A stretch of DNA of 64,000 bases from Botryotinia globosa (taxonomy: Eukaryota > Ascomycota > Leotiomycetes > Helotiales > Sclerotiniaceae): positions 1,881,744 through 1,945,743 of the forward strand of contig RCSZ01000014.1 in assembly GCA_014898425.1 (NCBI GenBank), in the 5' to 3' direction. The notes beneath the pieces were generated by a model that was not told the origin of the DNA, did no database searches, and saw nothing but the letters and a program-made list of their open reading frames with translations. Made by a program: the position numbers and the translations under genes. Within the stretch, counting starts at the first letter, position 1; each line of letters opens with the position of its first letter. This document shows positions 23,223-35,165 of this stretch, in pieces.

Positions 23223-23908
23223 AGAAGTTTTGAGGGCATTTTGCACATGATTGAATTGTACTAGAGCAAGATGTAACCTACCCAGATTTTACTTCGTTTG
23301 ATTCTTCTCAAAGTATTCGGTAGAGTCAACAGATCAGCATATTTCGATTATGGCACGAAAAAAGTCATGTCGTGTAGAATGCTTCCAATAATGTTTGTTA
23401 GAGGTATGTATAGAGAGCTTGTTTATCATTTTCTCTCTTCATCTTCCAGTGCGTCAATAAGATCTTTCCATTGATCGCCTAGTCTGCCAATTTCCAAACC
23501 AAATTTCTGGCCAAAAAAAATCCACAATAATAATAATATAACAGGCTCCATCCGCGACCTGAAGACTTCTCGGTGTACTTTTTAAATATGGAGTAATATG
23601 TAGACTGAAATTACAGGAGACAAAGGAGATGTAAGTGGAAAATATTACGGAAACGCCACGTTAATTAGTACTGAGGTACGAGAGACTATAGACAGTAGTG
23701 AAAGAATCCGAGATACGTGATACCAGGCTCGATCCGTCAGAACAGGAACACTAAGAAGGCAAATCTTCAATTGAAATCTTATTGGCTAGGTATTATACCA
23801 CCTTAACCTACTAAATTGTCACTCAATGCCGTCCATTCTATCCATCCCATTCGTCCAGTTAACCCCGTCAAAATAAGACCAAATCAATTCCATACTCCTC
23901 CTTATCTC
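23223..23908. other. Convergent intergenic region
   Basis: This lies between the P450 pseudogene (+) and FAN1 (-). It is AT-rich with a poly-A stretch followed by AATAAT units near 23513-23541. I see no gene in it. Confidence 0.6.
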
Positions 23909-26767
23909 TTATTCAGCATCAATGACCCTCACCTCCCTCGCGACCACATTGCAAAGCTCAACCCTGATCCCCGCCCCTAGAAGTACATGTATCCACATTC
24001 TTTGCGTATCGCTTAGCCTATCATTCTCGCTTTTGACTTCTACAAAGAGTACTTCTTGTTTTCTTCTCCTTTTGATGGTGTCTTGTGACTCATTCTTGGA
24101 CTCTTTCTTCACTTGCGGCTCTTTCTTTTCCTCCCCAACCTCTTCGAGGTTTTCGATCTTGATATCTTCCTCTTCTTTTAATTCCTTTTTCACCGGCTCT
24201 TGTTGCGTTGACTCATCCTCCACTTCATCCTCCACTCCATCATCCCATAAAAACAAATCCGGTACTCCCCCCCCTCTCACCCGATACTCCTCCGCCATAA
24301 CCCTCATCACCTTCCCCAACCCACTCCCAAAAGCCTCCACGATCCCCTCCAAGTCCTGCCTCTCGAACTCCCACTTCAAACCCACTACACACGTCTTTCT
24401 CTCCCCTTCTCTCTCCCAAACCCCCCTTATAATACCCGCTGCCATTCCATTCTCAATTTCCACAATTCGATGATTGATTTCCGACGCCCGGGCTTCATAG
24501 AATGACTCGGTGTGTAGATCTAGCGGGCAAGTTTGGTATTCTGTCTGAAATACGTTGGGGATGTAAAGAAATAGGATGTCGAAAAAGAGGTATGCGAATA
24601 AAGTGCGTAGAATGCCACCTTCAGAGTGATAGCCGCGAAACCCGAGGCTGCGATAGTAACTTAGAGTTAACTGTTCAACGGAACATTCGGATGGGTTTGA
24701 TGGGGATTCATATTCATCCAACCAAATGGTTTTGGTACTGCGTTGTCTCTCTTCAAATCCATTAGGCGCGCTAGATTTACGTCGGAGAGTTGTAGATGTG
24801 AGATACGACTTTTTAATTTGAATTCCTTGAATAGTTGTTTCGATGGGTTTAGAGAGAAGAACATGCTCAAAATCGTGTTTTTCTCTCTTAGGAATCTTGA
24901 GTGTCTTCTCGAGTTTACGGATTCGTTTCTGTAAGTCGTAGTGGTAGATTGTATGACAATGTGAATCTTGAAGACCTTGCTCACATGTTTTGAGCGAAAT
25001 GCGTTTCCAATGGCGTTTTTGTTGTTCTGGATCTTTGATTCCTGGGGTTGGGAGGAGAGCATACATATAGTGTTCTTCTAGAAGAGCTTTGCGTTGATAC
25101 CATGCACCCCTTCGTGCTGAATGAAAAAGCTTTTGAGAAAGGAGTTCAATGAGTAAAGCGTATTCTTTTTCGTGAGACTTGAATCGTCCGAGTACGTATA
25201 GGGCTTTATACACAATACGTGTATAGACCCATGCTGGAGAAAATCGACGAAGGTAGCCACCCTCTCCACTTTCATATATGGAGTCTTCTTTGCGTTGTTC
25301 TTGTGCCAAGAGGATTTTCCAACGGGGATATATGGCTTCGAAAGTTTCAAGAACTTGGTCTAGGTCCGACTTGCGTGGATAGCCATCAAGAATGTTGTCG
25401 ACGCGATACTGCGTTCGAATTGAGGCTTCAAATTCGAGGAGGCTGGAGCGGGTGGGGAAGATATTGGTAGATCGTGAGACAATATAGGAGGGGAAGTTAC
25501 GGCGGGATATTCTGGCAAGAATGATTGTGGTTAGAGATTTGTCGGTCCATTCAGTTGATCTGTAAAAGACGAGATGGACTCGTTCGAACAAGTTTAAAGC
25601 TGGGAGTGAAAGTCGTATACACGGTCCTGTGATAGCCATGATCTTTCTGAGGAAATGAACATCTCTGTTCATATGATCGAGGCTGTCGTCTTCTTCTTCG
25701 GAAATCAATCCATCGGGAGTCGTAGGGTTTGATTTCAAAGCACTATCGGCTCTTTTCAACCCAACATAACCGAGTCCAGCCTGCCTTTGACTTGTTTCAC
25801 GAAGTGCTTTTAGTATATCAGCTTTATTTTTCCCTTGGACTTTGAGTTCTTTTGCTAAGCTCTTTAGTTCATCAAGATTCAATAGGGATAATGCCTCATC
25901 TAAGGTTCTGATCTGATCTTCTGACGAATCAGCAAAAGTCAACGAGTCTCCAAGGACAGTTCCTTCGGGAGGTCCCAACTCTGCTGGATTGACTTGAACT
26001 GTCGCGGTTGATACTGGCAATACTCGGGTAGATTGCAGAACTTTCGAAGCTGCAGAAACATCCGTCAAATCTCCATGATAACCCAAACGGTTTATACGAT
26101 GCCATGCTGAAGTTTTTCGTAAGAAAAGACGTACATACCTATGTCCGTCAGCTCTCAAAAGTTACAATTTAGAGATGATAATCGGGCCTTACAAATATTG
26201 AGCTTCATAATCCAATTCTCTCCATTCCTTGAAAACTTCCATTTCCTTCTCATCGAACAGATGCCCTTCATCCTCTAACACAGTTTCCAATGCAAGATTG
26301 AAAGCATCACTATAAATACTACTTTTACCCCTCTCCCAAGTCCTCCCAGTCAACCTCGCTTTGAGATCATCTGGAAGGTTTTCATTCTCGGCACGCATTG
26401 CTTCATATTCAGCAATTGCATTCTTATTAATAACAACTGGTGGCAACGCACTCTCCAATTCCGTCACTCTGGGAGCCACAATCTGATCCGCTTCATCTTC
26501 CGCTTCATCTTCCGCTTCATCTTCTGAATCGGGAATTTCCGTACTTCTGAATTGAATTGGACTTCGGGTTCGTGGGGATGAACGTAATGATTCATCTTCA
26601 TCGGAAGGACACCGAGAACTAAGATCATCACCATCTATACTCTCCGCAGTTTTCAAACGCTTTGAAGGTGGCAACAATTTATCTTTAAAGTCTTGCGGTA
26701 TCTTGCGTTGTGTTTTTCGATGTAGCATAACGTTGGGACTAGCGTTCTTAATTTCTTCAAGTACCAT
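23909..26767 (-). CDS. FAN1: FAN1-type structure-specific nuclease (VRR-NUC)
   Basis: Two exons (26767-26193, 26138-23909) encode 934 residues. The 54-nt intron has a GTAAGG donor and a CATAG acceptor. The N-terminus (1-190) is disordered and acidic with DEAEDEAEDEAD. A SAP-like DNA-binding helix pair lies at about 275-305 (LNLDELKSLAKELKVQGKNKADILKAL). A long helical, TPR-like region follows. The C-terminal VRR-NUC domain has the nuclease signature P818-D819 and E892-V-K894, and ends ARE VRVIDAE. FAN1 cuts branched and crosslinked DNA in interstrand-crosslink repair. No UBZ zinc finger is visible, as in other fungal members I know of. A roughly 60-residue Glu/Lys-rich insert splits the catalytic PD and EXK strands. 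The start codon is 251 bp from that of sdc1 on the other strand. Confidence 0.9.
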
Positions 26768-27018
26768 TATATCGAATGTTATGTATACAGAAGTACTTCA
26801 TCCATCGCATATAATTTTATGGCAAGAACGTATCTTACATCCGCGTCTTCAAGCGCGTCAACCATTCCAATATACGCCTGAGCACGTTACCAGCTACCGT
26901 ACGTCGTCCACCGCTTTGGCAGAAAGCAATTCTCCCCCACCCAATTACACAATCCAATCATAGCGACATAATCCTATACCCAAACCTTCATAAATCCACA
27001 CCTAACTCCACATCCAGC
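26768..27018. promoter_or_regulatory. Divergent FAN1-SDC1 promoter
   Basis: Only 251 bp separate the two start codons, read in opposite directions, so the two genes must share or abut promoter elements. I see no obvious TATA box or strong motif. Confidence 0.6.
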
Positions 27019-27859
27019 ATGTCGCAAACCGAAACGCCATCATCCGAAATCAACCCTAATAGCACACCCAGCATCAGTTCAGCTGCGCATACCTATCAAC
27101 TCGCGATGCAAACACAATCGTCCTCCACACCTCCCTCATCCACACCCTCCGGCGTCCTCCAAATGCCGGGCGCAACACGCGATGTGGTTATGGAAGATGC
27201 ACCTCTTCATAGACCTGCAGTATGCCTTATACTTCCCCCAGACCCTGACCCTCCACCCATCCCTCCATTTTCTCCTTCCTCCCATCCTTCAGATTCAATT
27301 GGACGTTTCCTCTCGCGACTGTCTTCTGCCCTAGAATTCTCTATACTTACTCATACAACTCTTTCACAGTCTCCAGCCGCTGCAATTCTTCCACCCACTG
27401 CTCAAACTCAATCGCAGACACATTCTCATTCACCCATTTTACCTCCCTCGCATCAAGCTTCCACTTCGTCTGCGAACATAAATCGCGAAACAGCTTCTCC
27501 AGCGCCCGTTCCTGCGCGCACAAGTACGCCAGTACCGAAGGTAAATGGGAATGCAGAGAAGGAAAATTCTTCGAGAGCTACTAGCCAACATCCTGATACC
27601 GGGCCGTCGTTGCCAACTGAAGCAAGTGTGCATGGAGCGCCGGCACGGGTTTATTTAAATCAGACTGTTACGGGAAGTTTATTGGAGGGCATGAAACTAT
27701 TAGCCAAGGACCAGTAAGTACCTTGGATCTGCTGCCCGACAGGAATCTCTCACGGTGCGTATAAACTAACAATCATTCCTTAATAGACCAAAAGATCCTT
27801 TACGAGTATTGGGAGAATTTTTATTATCAAAATCTAAGGAGTTGGAAGGAGGGAATTAA
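27019..27859 (+). CDS. SDC1: COMPASS subunit Sdc1 (DPY-30 domain)
   Basis: Exons 27019-27713 and 27787-27859 encode 255 residues. The 73-nt intron (GTAAGT...AATAG) falls inside the signature domain. The C-terminal residues (about 208-250) form the DPY-30 motif, including VYLNQTVTGSLLEGMKLLAK and DPLRVLGEFLLSKSKELEG. This motif dimerises and binds Bre2 in the Set1/COMPASS histone H3K4 methyltransferase. The first 200 residues are Ser/Thr/Pro-rich and disordered. A 150-nt segment (27220-27369) starts GTATGC, ends CACAG and keeps frame. It could be a further intron, which would shorten the protein to 205 residues. RNA evidence would settle this. The DPY-30 call is secure; the N-terminal structure is not. 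Confidence 0.87.
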
Positions 27860-28118
27860 AAATAGATGGAGTTTAGATACACACCCCTGGGCACATAAAA
27901 TCATGTCAAGATGGGCGTTCAAGGAGTGAAATATCACGTTGAAATAATTGGACAATAATTGAGAACAAGGCTGGCGCTGGAAGTATTTCTTAATATTTAA
28001 TTTGCTATTTAGTTTTTATGCCAATATAGCAGTACTCCTTCTCAAGAAAGTAGTATAGTTCGTGATGCAATTATGTCCACACCCCAACTCCATATCCATT
28101 TTGTCATGGTGAAACTTT

Positions 28119-28848
28119 TTATGCGACCATGGTGCTAGCAGTGGCACTCTCGTATCTCCAGGTTGGTGGGAGAACACCAACGGTCTTGTAGTAACGGGAG
28201 AGACGGTGGATACGGGATTCAATGAGAATCAAACGGAACTTGGAGTCCTTGTCCTTGCGGTTACGCTCGAGATGCTTGCGGACAGCGACGGCCTAGATTT
28301 AATGGATTAGTATAACTCAACGTCAGCTACGAGGATAGTATTGAACGAACCTTCTTGATCAACATGTAAAGGTCCTCTGGGATCTCTGGGGCAAGGCCTA
28401 TTTTGTCACTCTGTCAGTCTATGACCAAGCAGAGGCGTTTGTAAAGATATAAATTGACACATCAAGGATGTACTATGATCCAATGATGGCATATATGGAA
28501 CTATTCATGTTATATTGGATATCGTACCGTTGGACTTGAGGATTCTAAGAATCTTGTTACCTGTAGAAGTAAAAATGTTAGCATTTGTATTTCTCTTGAA
28601 CAAAAATCCAGCTCGCATCAATTGCAGAACGAGGAAATTAACATACCAGTAACAACCTTGACTTGAGCAATACCGTGAGAATCTCTCAAGACAACACCGA
28701 TTTGGGAAGGAGCAGCACCCTTCTTGGCAAGCTTGCAGATTTGGTCAACAACTTGCTCTGGGGTGGTCTTGAGCCACGAAGGAGGAGCGCGGGAGTATGG
28801 GAGAGCAGAGGAAGATATTCCCTTTCCGTTGGAGTGAAGACGACCCAT
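28119..28848 (-). CDS. RPS13: 40S ribosomal protein uS15 (RPS13)
   Basis: Four exons (28848-28647, 28560-28528, 28397-28351, 28292-28119) give exactly 151 residues, the usual length of eukaryotic uS15. Introns are 86, 130 and 58 nt, two of them flanking exons of only 33 and 47 nt. The protein starts [20 protein letters not shown] and ends [14 protein letters not shown]. The conserved [20 protein letters not shown] segment is formed by the small exons. It is a component of the small ribosomal subunit that binds 18S rRNA. The concentration of introns near the middle of a short ribosomal protein gene is common in filamentous fungi. Confidence 0.96.
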
Positions 28849-31800
28849 TTTTGCGGTATTTGTCGACGGTGTTTAAACTGGTCGTTAGATTGAGATTGTC
28901 GAGAGGTGTTAAAGATTTGAAAATGTTCCGTCGTCGCAAAATTATGTGTGTGGATTGTTCGTCGCTTAGTTTACGCTAAGAGCTGGTGTTTTCTATGCTA
29001 GACTTAATATTGACTAGCGCAGTCTGGACATCATAAGAAATTTCTCAAGTCCAGAGCTTTTTATTTTTCCCGACAACAATTTTGCTTCACCAACAGAAGT
29101 CATGATCAAATCATCATAACTGATTGAGGATCAGCCTCATCTTTTGTACTATCTATTCAGAAACATTCAATGGCGTTGCGCTATTATTTAAATGTAAGAG
29201 ATTCCCTTACCATTTACAATCGACCGACAAGACACAATGATGATATTTCTTTTTACTATTTTTCTGGTACCTCTTGTTTTAGGACTCTCTGCGGAGGGAA
29301 CAATGAACTAACTGAACATCTGATAACCTTCTCGGGTTTTTTTCTTTCTATGATATTGTATATCTGCATATGATCCGTAACTAACCTTGAAATAGAAAAC
29401 TTTCTCATAACCCAATTTCTCGCGTCGCAAAGGTCGACAATCTTGGAAAGCATGTAAGGTCTGTTGGACATCAGAAATGCCTATGGAGGATTTTACTTTC
29501 GTCCAACATTAATGTGCCAACAATCCCACGACCACGGGCAGCCGAGCTTGATAACATTTCACATATGATATTGCCAGTCATGCTATTCATCCACGGTATA
29601 GGTAGGTTCACGAAATGGATTTGGATCTTGAGAATAGTGTACTTCTCCAAGTGATATGATGCTTAGTTGGCAAGAGGAAAAACTCCTATGCTCTTTTATA
29701 TAGAATACAATACTGTTTTTCAATGGCTTGCGATGCTATCTATCTATGTTATCGTCATGTGTGATCTTTCTCGATTCAGTGATTTGCTTCACTTCATCCC
29801 GCATGACTCCATTGGGGTGTATGGAATCAATCTGGTTGGTGTGGAATTCTCTCGCCGTCAACCAAGCAATTTCATTCAGTACCTACCTAGGTAGTCACAG
29901 TGTTGTATCCTACCAGATCGTTTGCGTGCAACCTTCATATATTTCTATCAAGGTTCTAATAGATATCTGCGTGAGCACTTTTATAAGCTTGTTGGACCTT
30001 TTCATCAGTGCAGATCATGTTCACGAGTGATTACTTTAAAGTCATCACATTCAGCCAACAAACCTGTTCCCTAATTTGCCAAGTGTTCGTCCTGGCAACA
30101 ACTCTCTTCTCAGGTTACCTTCCCAATCTAACACAGTCACACACTTCATAACTAAATAGTGACCTCCCTTCTCCTAACCTTCCTCCGCGCTATCTTCCAT
30201 GACACCCTTTCCTTGATTTCCTTCTAGTTCTCCTGATGCTAATTCTCAACATCCATAATCTTGTAAAAAAATTTACCAACGAATTCGATTCTTCAGTCCG
30301 CCCCGCAAATTATGAGGACCTACAAGGAGCGCTTCCGTCAAGAGCACTTTTCAAATTTTTCTGTTTTAGCGTAATGTAGTATTGAATACGGGAGAGGAAT
30401 TTCCAGCATGAGGCCGGATTTCAAAAAGGTGAATTCGGGGATCTAGTGGGTGGGAGAATTGATGACTAAATGGAAGAATAGGACAATCCATACCTTTTCA
30501 CTTCGATTGGGCTCTTTAAGATATTCTCGCGCAGTAATTTTTCGACATATCATGATATTTCATCACATTTCTATTTCTAACACCATGGCCAAATCGTCTG
30601 GCCATTCTTCACTTCAAGATTGCTCACGTCCCTCCAGCAAAATGAGAAGCTAATCATATGTGTCCCGCTCACTTAGCGCAGATCTCTTCATCTACGCATC
30701 TACAGTAACATCAGTTAATATTCTTTTCATCACTACCTATATTGACAAAGGAAGAAGCGTATAGATGCAGATTAGAGTAGCTCGAGTTTGGATGCGGCGT
30801 ATGTTCTTTTAGACTCAGGTCGCGTTGTGAATGGGTTGACGGACTTTGGGAGGAGGGTTAGACTGGGCAATTTAGAAGAAGGGGGAAGAGGAATGGAAGG
30901 AGTGTCTGACTGGTGAGAATGAGGATCTTGTATGATTGTGAATTTTCTGGTTGTATGAGGGTATTAGTTCAAGTTTCCAATTGAAAAATTGACATTGTTA
31001 TCTATTGAGTCTAGAGCGGAGACAGAAGGGAAATTTCCAAGTAGATAGTAGATATATGTAGGATACATTTCGAGGCACCGGTCATCACGATCTCAAACTG
31101 AATCAAGGCTTTCGGACTCTCCTGATCAGGCATGTGAGTACAGCGAAGTCTATGAGAAATGAGGAATCAAACTTCAACTTCTGAGTCTTGAGAGGAAATC
31201 CTTGCTCAGAATACCATTTCAAAGAATCTAAACCCACTCCAAGACATTCAAAGGAATCGTAGATGTGCTGCTATGAATCATGATGCGGAAGCGGGATTTT
31301 CGCTAGAAAACCACGAAGAGACGGATCTCCATTGGTTATACTCACGTATGTGATCAAGATTTTCTTTTCGTCTACACTACTCACTGTCTCTCGTGATTCA
31401 CCAGTACTGAACCCTCGTTATGAAATGCAAACAAGATCCATCATCTGATTTCTGATGATATCGGGCTTGGACTAGTTCCCCTCCAGTACGGCGAGGTCAT
31501 GCTAAAGAGAGGTCAGGCTTATATATGGGAAGACCCAGGGTCTTGTTGGATTCAAGAATTAGGGAAGTCATACGAATACTGATGATGCTATGGTTCAACA
31601 GTATCTAGCGACTTAAGCAAACTACGAGCTTAAATATATTCGGCTTCTATTGGATGTTGTGGACTTCACTTCACCAGGGATACCCAGCGCCATCAGAGGA
31701 ATATACACACATCATGATCCAGCACCATACAAACAGGAGTGAAATAATCAGATAATTGGTTTACATATTTTCTATTTGATGTCATCATAATACATACAAA

Positions 31801-32311
31801 CACTACTAATAAAGTACAGATCGTCATTACATAGGCGGGATATATCCCATGCCTAATCCGAGATCTCGGGACGCGAGATCTCTATGTATACCTACTACAA
31901 CTGCAGCAGTATTAGTACGCTCGAATCAGTAAGTTCGATGACCATTTCGGCCTATGAATGGGTATCTGGGTATTGTAAACACATTATGCCCCATCCCCCT
32001 CCACAATTCTATCCACCCGGCCGGGGCCCTTTCGTACCCGATCGGCCTTTTCTTGGACAAAGGAAAAAGGGATCGTTCCAGGTTCCATCCTTTTTGTATC
32101 CTGACTTGATCCATGTGGGTGACTATCAAAGTCTTTTCATCCCGCGTGGGGCGACGAGCCGAGCTCTCTATTTCTTCTAGCACCATGGCCTAGCCAAGCC
32201 ACCGAGTTGTCAAGCCACCAAACTCCTGTTTGACCCTTCTCAAGGGACAGTATGAAACATCGCTATAAAAAAATGCTTGAAAATAAATAAAATATACATG
32301 TCGAACCCATA
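28849..32311. other. Gene-free stretch between RPS13 and the receptor gene
   Basis: About 3.5 kb contains the RPS13 promoter on the left and the 3' end of the receptor gene on the right. Open frames are short and unrecognised. Around 31860-32186 a more GC-rich patch has overlapping open frames on both strands (31884-32180 + and 31926-32186 -). It could be a gene fragment, but nothing supports either frame. A palindrome cluster lies at 31858-31882. Confidence 0.5.
31858..31882. repeat. Palindrome cluster CCGAGATCTCGG / CGAGATCTC
   Basis: CCGAGATCTCGG near 31858-31870 is its own reverse complement. The arm GAGATCTCG is then repeated inverted as CGAGATCTC a few bases later. The whole can form alternative hairpins. 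It lies in non-coding DNA. Confidence 0.6.
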
Positions 32312-33957
32312 TCAGAATTTGTTTGCGTTTGAATTCATCGGTGGAGCATATGTTGTGGTTGAATCCCATGATTGTGGTGGGTGGGGTTTGGAAAATGAAC
32401 GTGATGGTGATTTATATCTTGCTTCTCTGCCAAAGTAGTCTGGCGTTTCTCGACCACTTTTTCGAACGGGCGAAATTGGAGTGACGGCGTCTGGAGTTTC
32501 GCATGCCTCCATGGTCTTGCTATCACGTTGATCTCGATCCTTGCTAAGCATTTCGTATGACCTGAGATCTTTAAAGGCGTGAACATCGGCGCTGACGAAT
32601 TCATTGTTGGGCTTTATCTTTCCACGGTACATTTCATACCAGCCTGTAATCATTGCCTTTCTTCCCAAGAATATTGCTGCCCAGAAGCCATTGAACTAAA
32701 ACATATTAGCACTTGAGTAAAATAACGATGGCAATGGGGAGAACTTACGGATAGCATGACAAGGACCGCACCAACGGTAGCCTCGTTCACAACTAGAGAT
32801 TTTGCTAAAGGTAAACACTCTTCTTTACCTCCACCAGTTCGCACCAAACAAGTTAACCACTGCTCGGTCTTGGTAGGATCCTTGAGGATATTTGTTTCTA
32901 AATCATCCATGAAGACAAACACGATCGCAAAGAATGCGACATCAGCGATGATCACTAGTACAATAGCGATACCTCTCCATTGTAACTCAATCACTCGGCG
33001 AACTCGACGATATGCTTGTCGTGGTGAGACAGTGCGCACACTGTTAGTGTACGAAGGCAGAACTCCTGAAGTTTCCGTGGTGTTGGAACTGTCTGCAAGG
33101 GATGAAAGATATACTTTGATGCAGTAACCGAAAGTAACGAACTGGATGATAACGGTGGCGCCAGAGAATATTAGAAGAGGAATCCAGAAGTCCGCTAAAC
33201 TGTTCTCGTGATTGATATGGCAGGTATCTCCAAATCGGAAGGAAACACCACTAAAGATCATTCCAAAACATAATGCAATGGCCGGTATTCCCCATCCAGC
33301 AGCAAGAGCTCCCCACATGAATGACTTTCCAATTATCACCTGCCAACAGATCTGTAGATGTAAGGCGAGGGACCTTAAGAAGACCCACATAACACCACAC
33401 CAGCCCCCAGCCATTATGAATGCGCCGGAGATTGCACAAGTAAAGTTAGTGCTCATATCGTTCGGGGTAATCGCGTTATAGCATTGATCGGGGTTTGCGC
33501 TTAATGGTATAATGAAACCCAACTTTTGGCGAGACATGTTAGGAAACGGTTGATAGAAGGCACGGGGAGCAGTGACTCACCTGCATCAAAACTGTAGCAA
33601 TAACCAAGCAGATACTGAGGTAATGCCTATGAGTCTTTTCGACTGGCAGAAATGCGAAGCATATCAACAAGTATATAGAACATACCATCGCCGCTACACT
33701 GACCCAATTTGCAGATTCGGTGAGGGTGTTGATGCTTTCACCGTAGAGCCATTCAGTCTGTGGACATGGCAAGCAGCAAACGACCCCCAAGGTGGTAGAG
33801 CAAAATCTTCCATCGGTAACTATATGTTGTCAGCATGGTGAAATGAACCGGAGAGCATGCAAGACATACAACCACCCGTCGATGGGAAGAGATCTGCCTC
33901 AAGGAACGGCGCTGGACACCTGCCCTGGCCAAAAACTGTCGAATTAGAGCCACTCAT
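32312..33957 (-). CDS. Seven-transmembrane receptor, Frizzled/Smoothened-like
   Basis: Four exons (33957-33870, 33819-33581, 33522-32749, 32695-32312) encode 494 residues. Introns are 50, 58 and 53 nt, with GTATGT, GTGAGT and GTAAGT donors. The extracellular N-terminus is short and has several cysteines (GRCPAPF, CCLPCPQTEW). Seven hydrophobic segments follow, among them WVSVAAMVCSIYLLICFAFL, GAFIMAGGWCGVMWVFL, the Cys-Trp helix ICWQVIIGKSFMWGALAAGWGIPAIAL and IAIVLVIIADVAFFAIVFVF. The CWQV-GK-GWGIPA pattern is the part that resembles Frizzled/Smoothened membrane regions and slime-mould Fsl receptors. A cytoplasmic tail of about 110 residues is Ser/Pro/Arg-rich. It would sit in the plasma membrane and signal through G proteins or otherwise; the ligand is unknown. 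That this is a fungal GPCR-type receptor is fairly safe; the subfamily is inference. Confidence 0.72.
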
Positions 33958-35127
33958 TGTGGAGATGAGAATCAACAATCGTAATAGAGGAACACCAAAT
34001 CGATTGAAAATGACGGCAGCCGGGTGTGTGAACTTTCCTGATTCTCACACCGGACCGGCCGTATATCAATGGACAGACAGGAAGCGTAAAATCACTATAT
34101 GCTGTGGCGTTCTTCAGCTGTCATATACTTTTGGAAGTTAGAAGTTTGTAATCGTCATGTGGTATATTACGAAACCAGTGATGGGAAAATCTGGTATGTT
34201 TCAACGCTTGGTGGTGCGTAGACCCGTGGGATATAGTGCTGGAAGAGTTTCATAAGGCCATCGCCAGGTGCTTTGCCAATACTTCGGATGATATCAAGAA
34301 AGCAGACAGAATTCAAAAATGGAACTGGAACGTTTGTGTATGATACAGAGATGAGAAAAACAGAAACCGATCCAAATGGATAGAACGGGGAATATAAGCC
34401 TGCATATGTATAAGGCGACATAAGTGCAGTCTGAGTACCATAGGTGGAGTCTTGTAGCTTGGGACGCACGCGAGGGTTTTGCCCATGATGGTCCTCTGGC
34501 TCCACGATGAGCCAGGATTGGTCTTTCCTTATGCCTTCCTTGAAGGGACGGTAGGACGAATCCCTGTGAGAAGATGGTGTTCCGGCCAGCAAAAGACGCG
34601 GATGAAGTCTTGAGTATCAACTAGTGGTTGACCGGATTAGGATATAAATCCACCTTGCAGATTTAATTGGAAGAAAAGATTTGCGTGTTGAGGCACAATA
34701 TTCCAATATTTGAACAAGGAATATAGCATTCCTGGGTTATCGGAGAGAGAGGATACATTTGGGAGGAGGTTGCTAATTGGCAAGCTGAAGAGTGGTTGAG
34801 AAAGTTTTGGAGAAATACTGGTGATGGGTATTTTTTCCCTGTGTCTAAGAAAATCTCAGCCAACGAGCTGAATCATTGGGTGTGAGGGTGTGAGGGTGTG
34901 GTAAGTTGATTGCCTTTGCATGGATACGATGACCAGGTCACCTTGCAATTTGCGTCTCCGGGGGGATCCACTCTTGACTTATCCACATTAGGTCTTTTCT
35001 CCATGGCTAATTGATACCATTGGATGATCAGGCCATTGGTTTATTGTTGACTGTTCTCAGATAATAGTTATAATTGGCACGGACGAGGAAGAAATGCCCA
35101 AGAAAGAAAATGAATTCAAATGAATTC

Positions 35128-35165
35128 AATCCAACGCAACGCAACGCAAAGCAACGCAACGCAAC
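35128..35165 (+). repeat. CAACG pentamer run
   Basis: CAACG units with single-base variants (CAAAG, then CAACC and GAACC further right) repeat about eight times. Confidence 0.75.

Noticed and set aside
34167..34592. Minus-strand frame of 141 codons upstream of the receptor gene
   Set aside because: No recognisable features and no splice sites that link it to the receptor, whose own ATG has an in-frame stop upstream.
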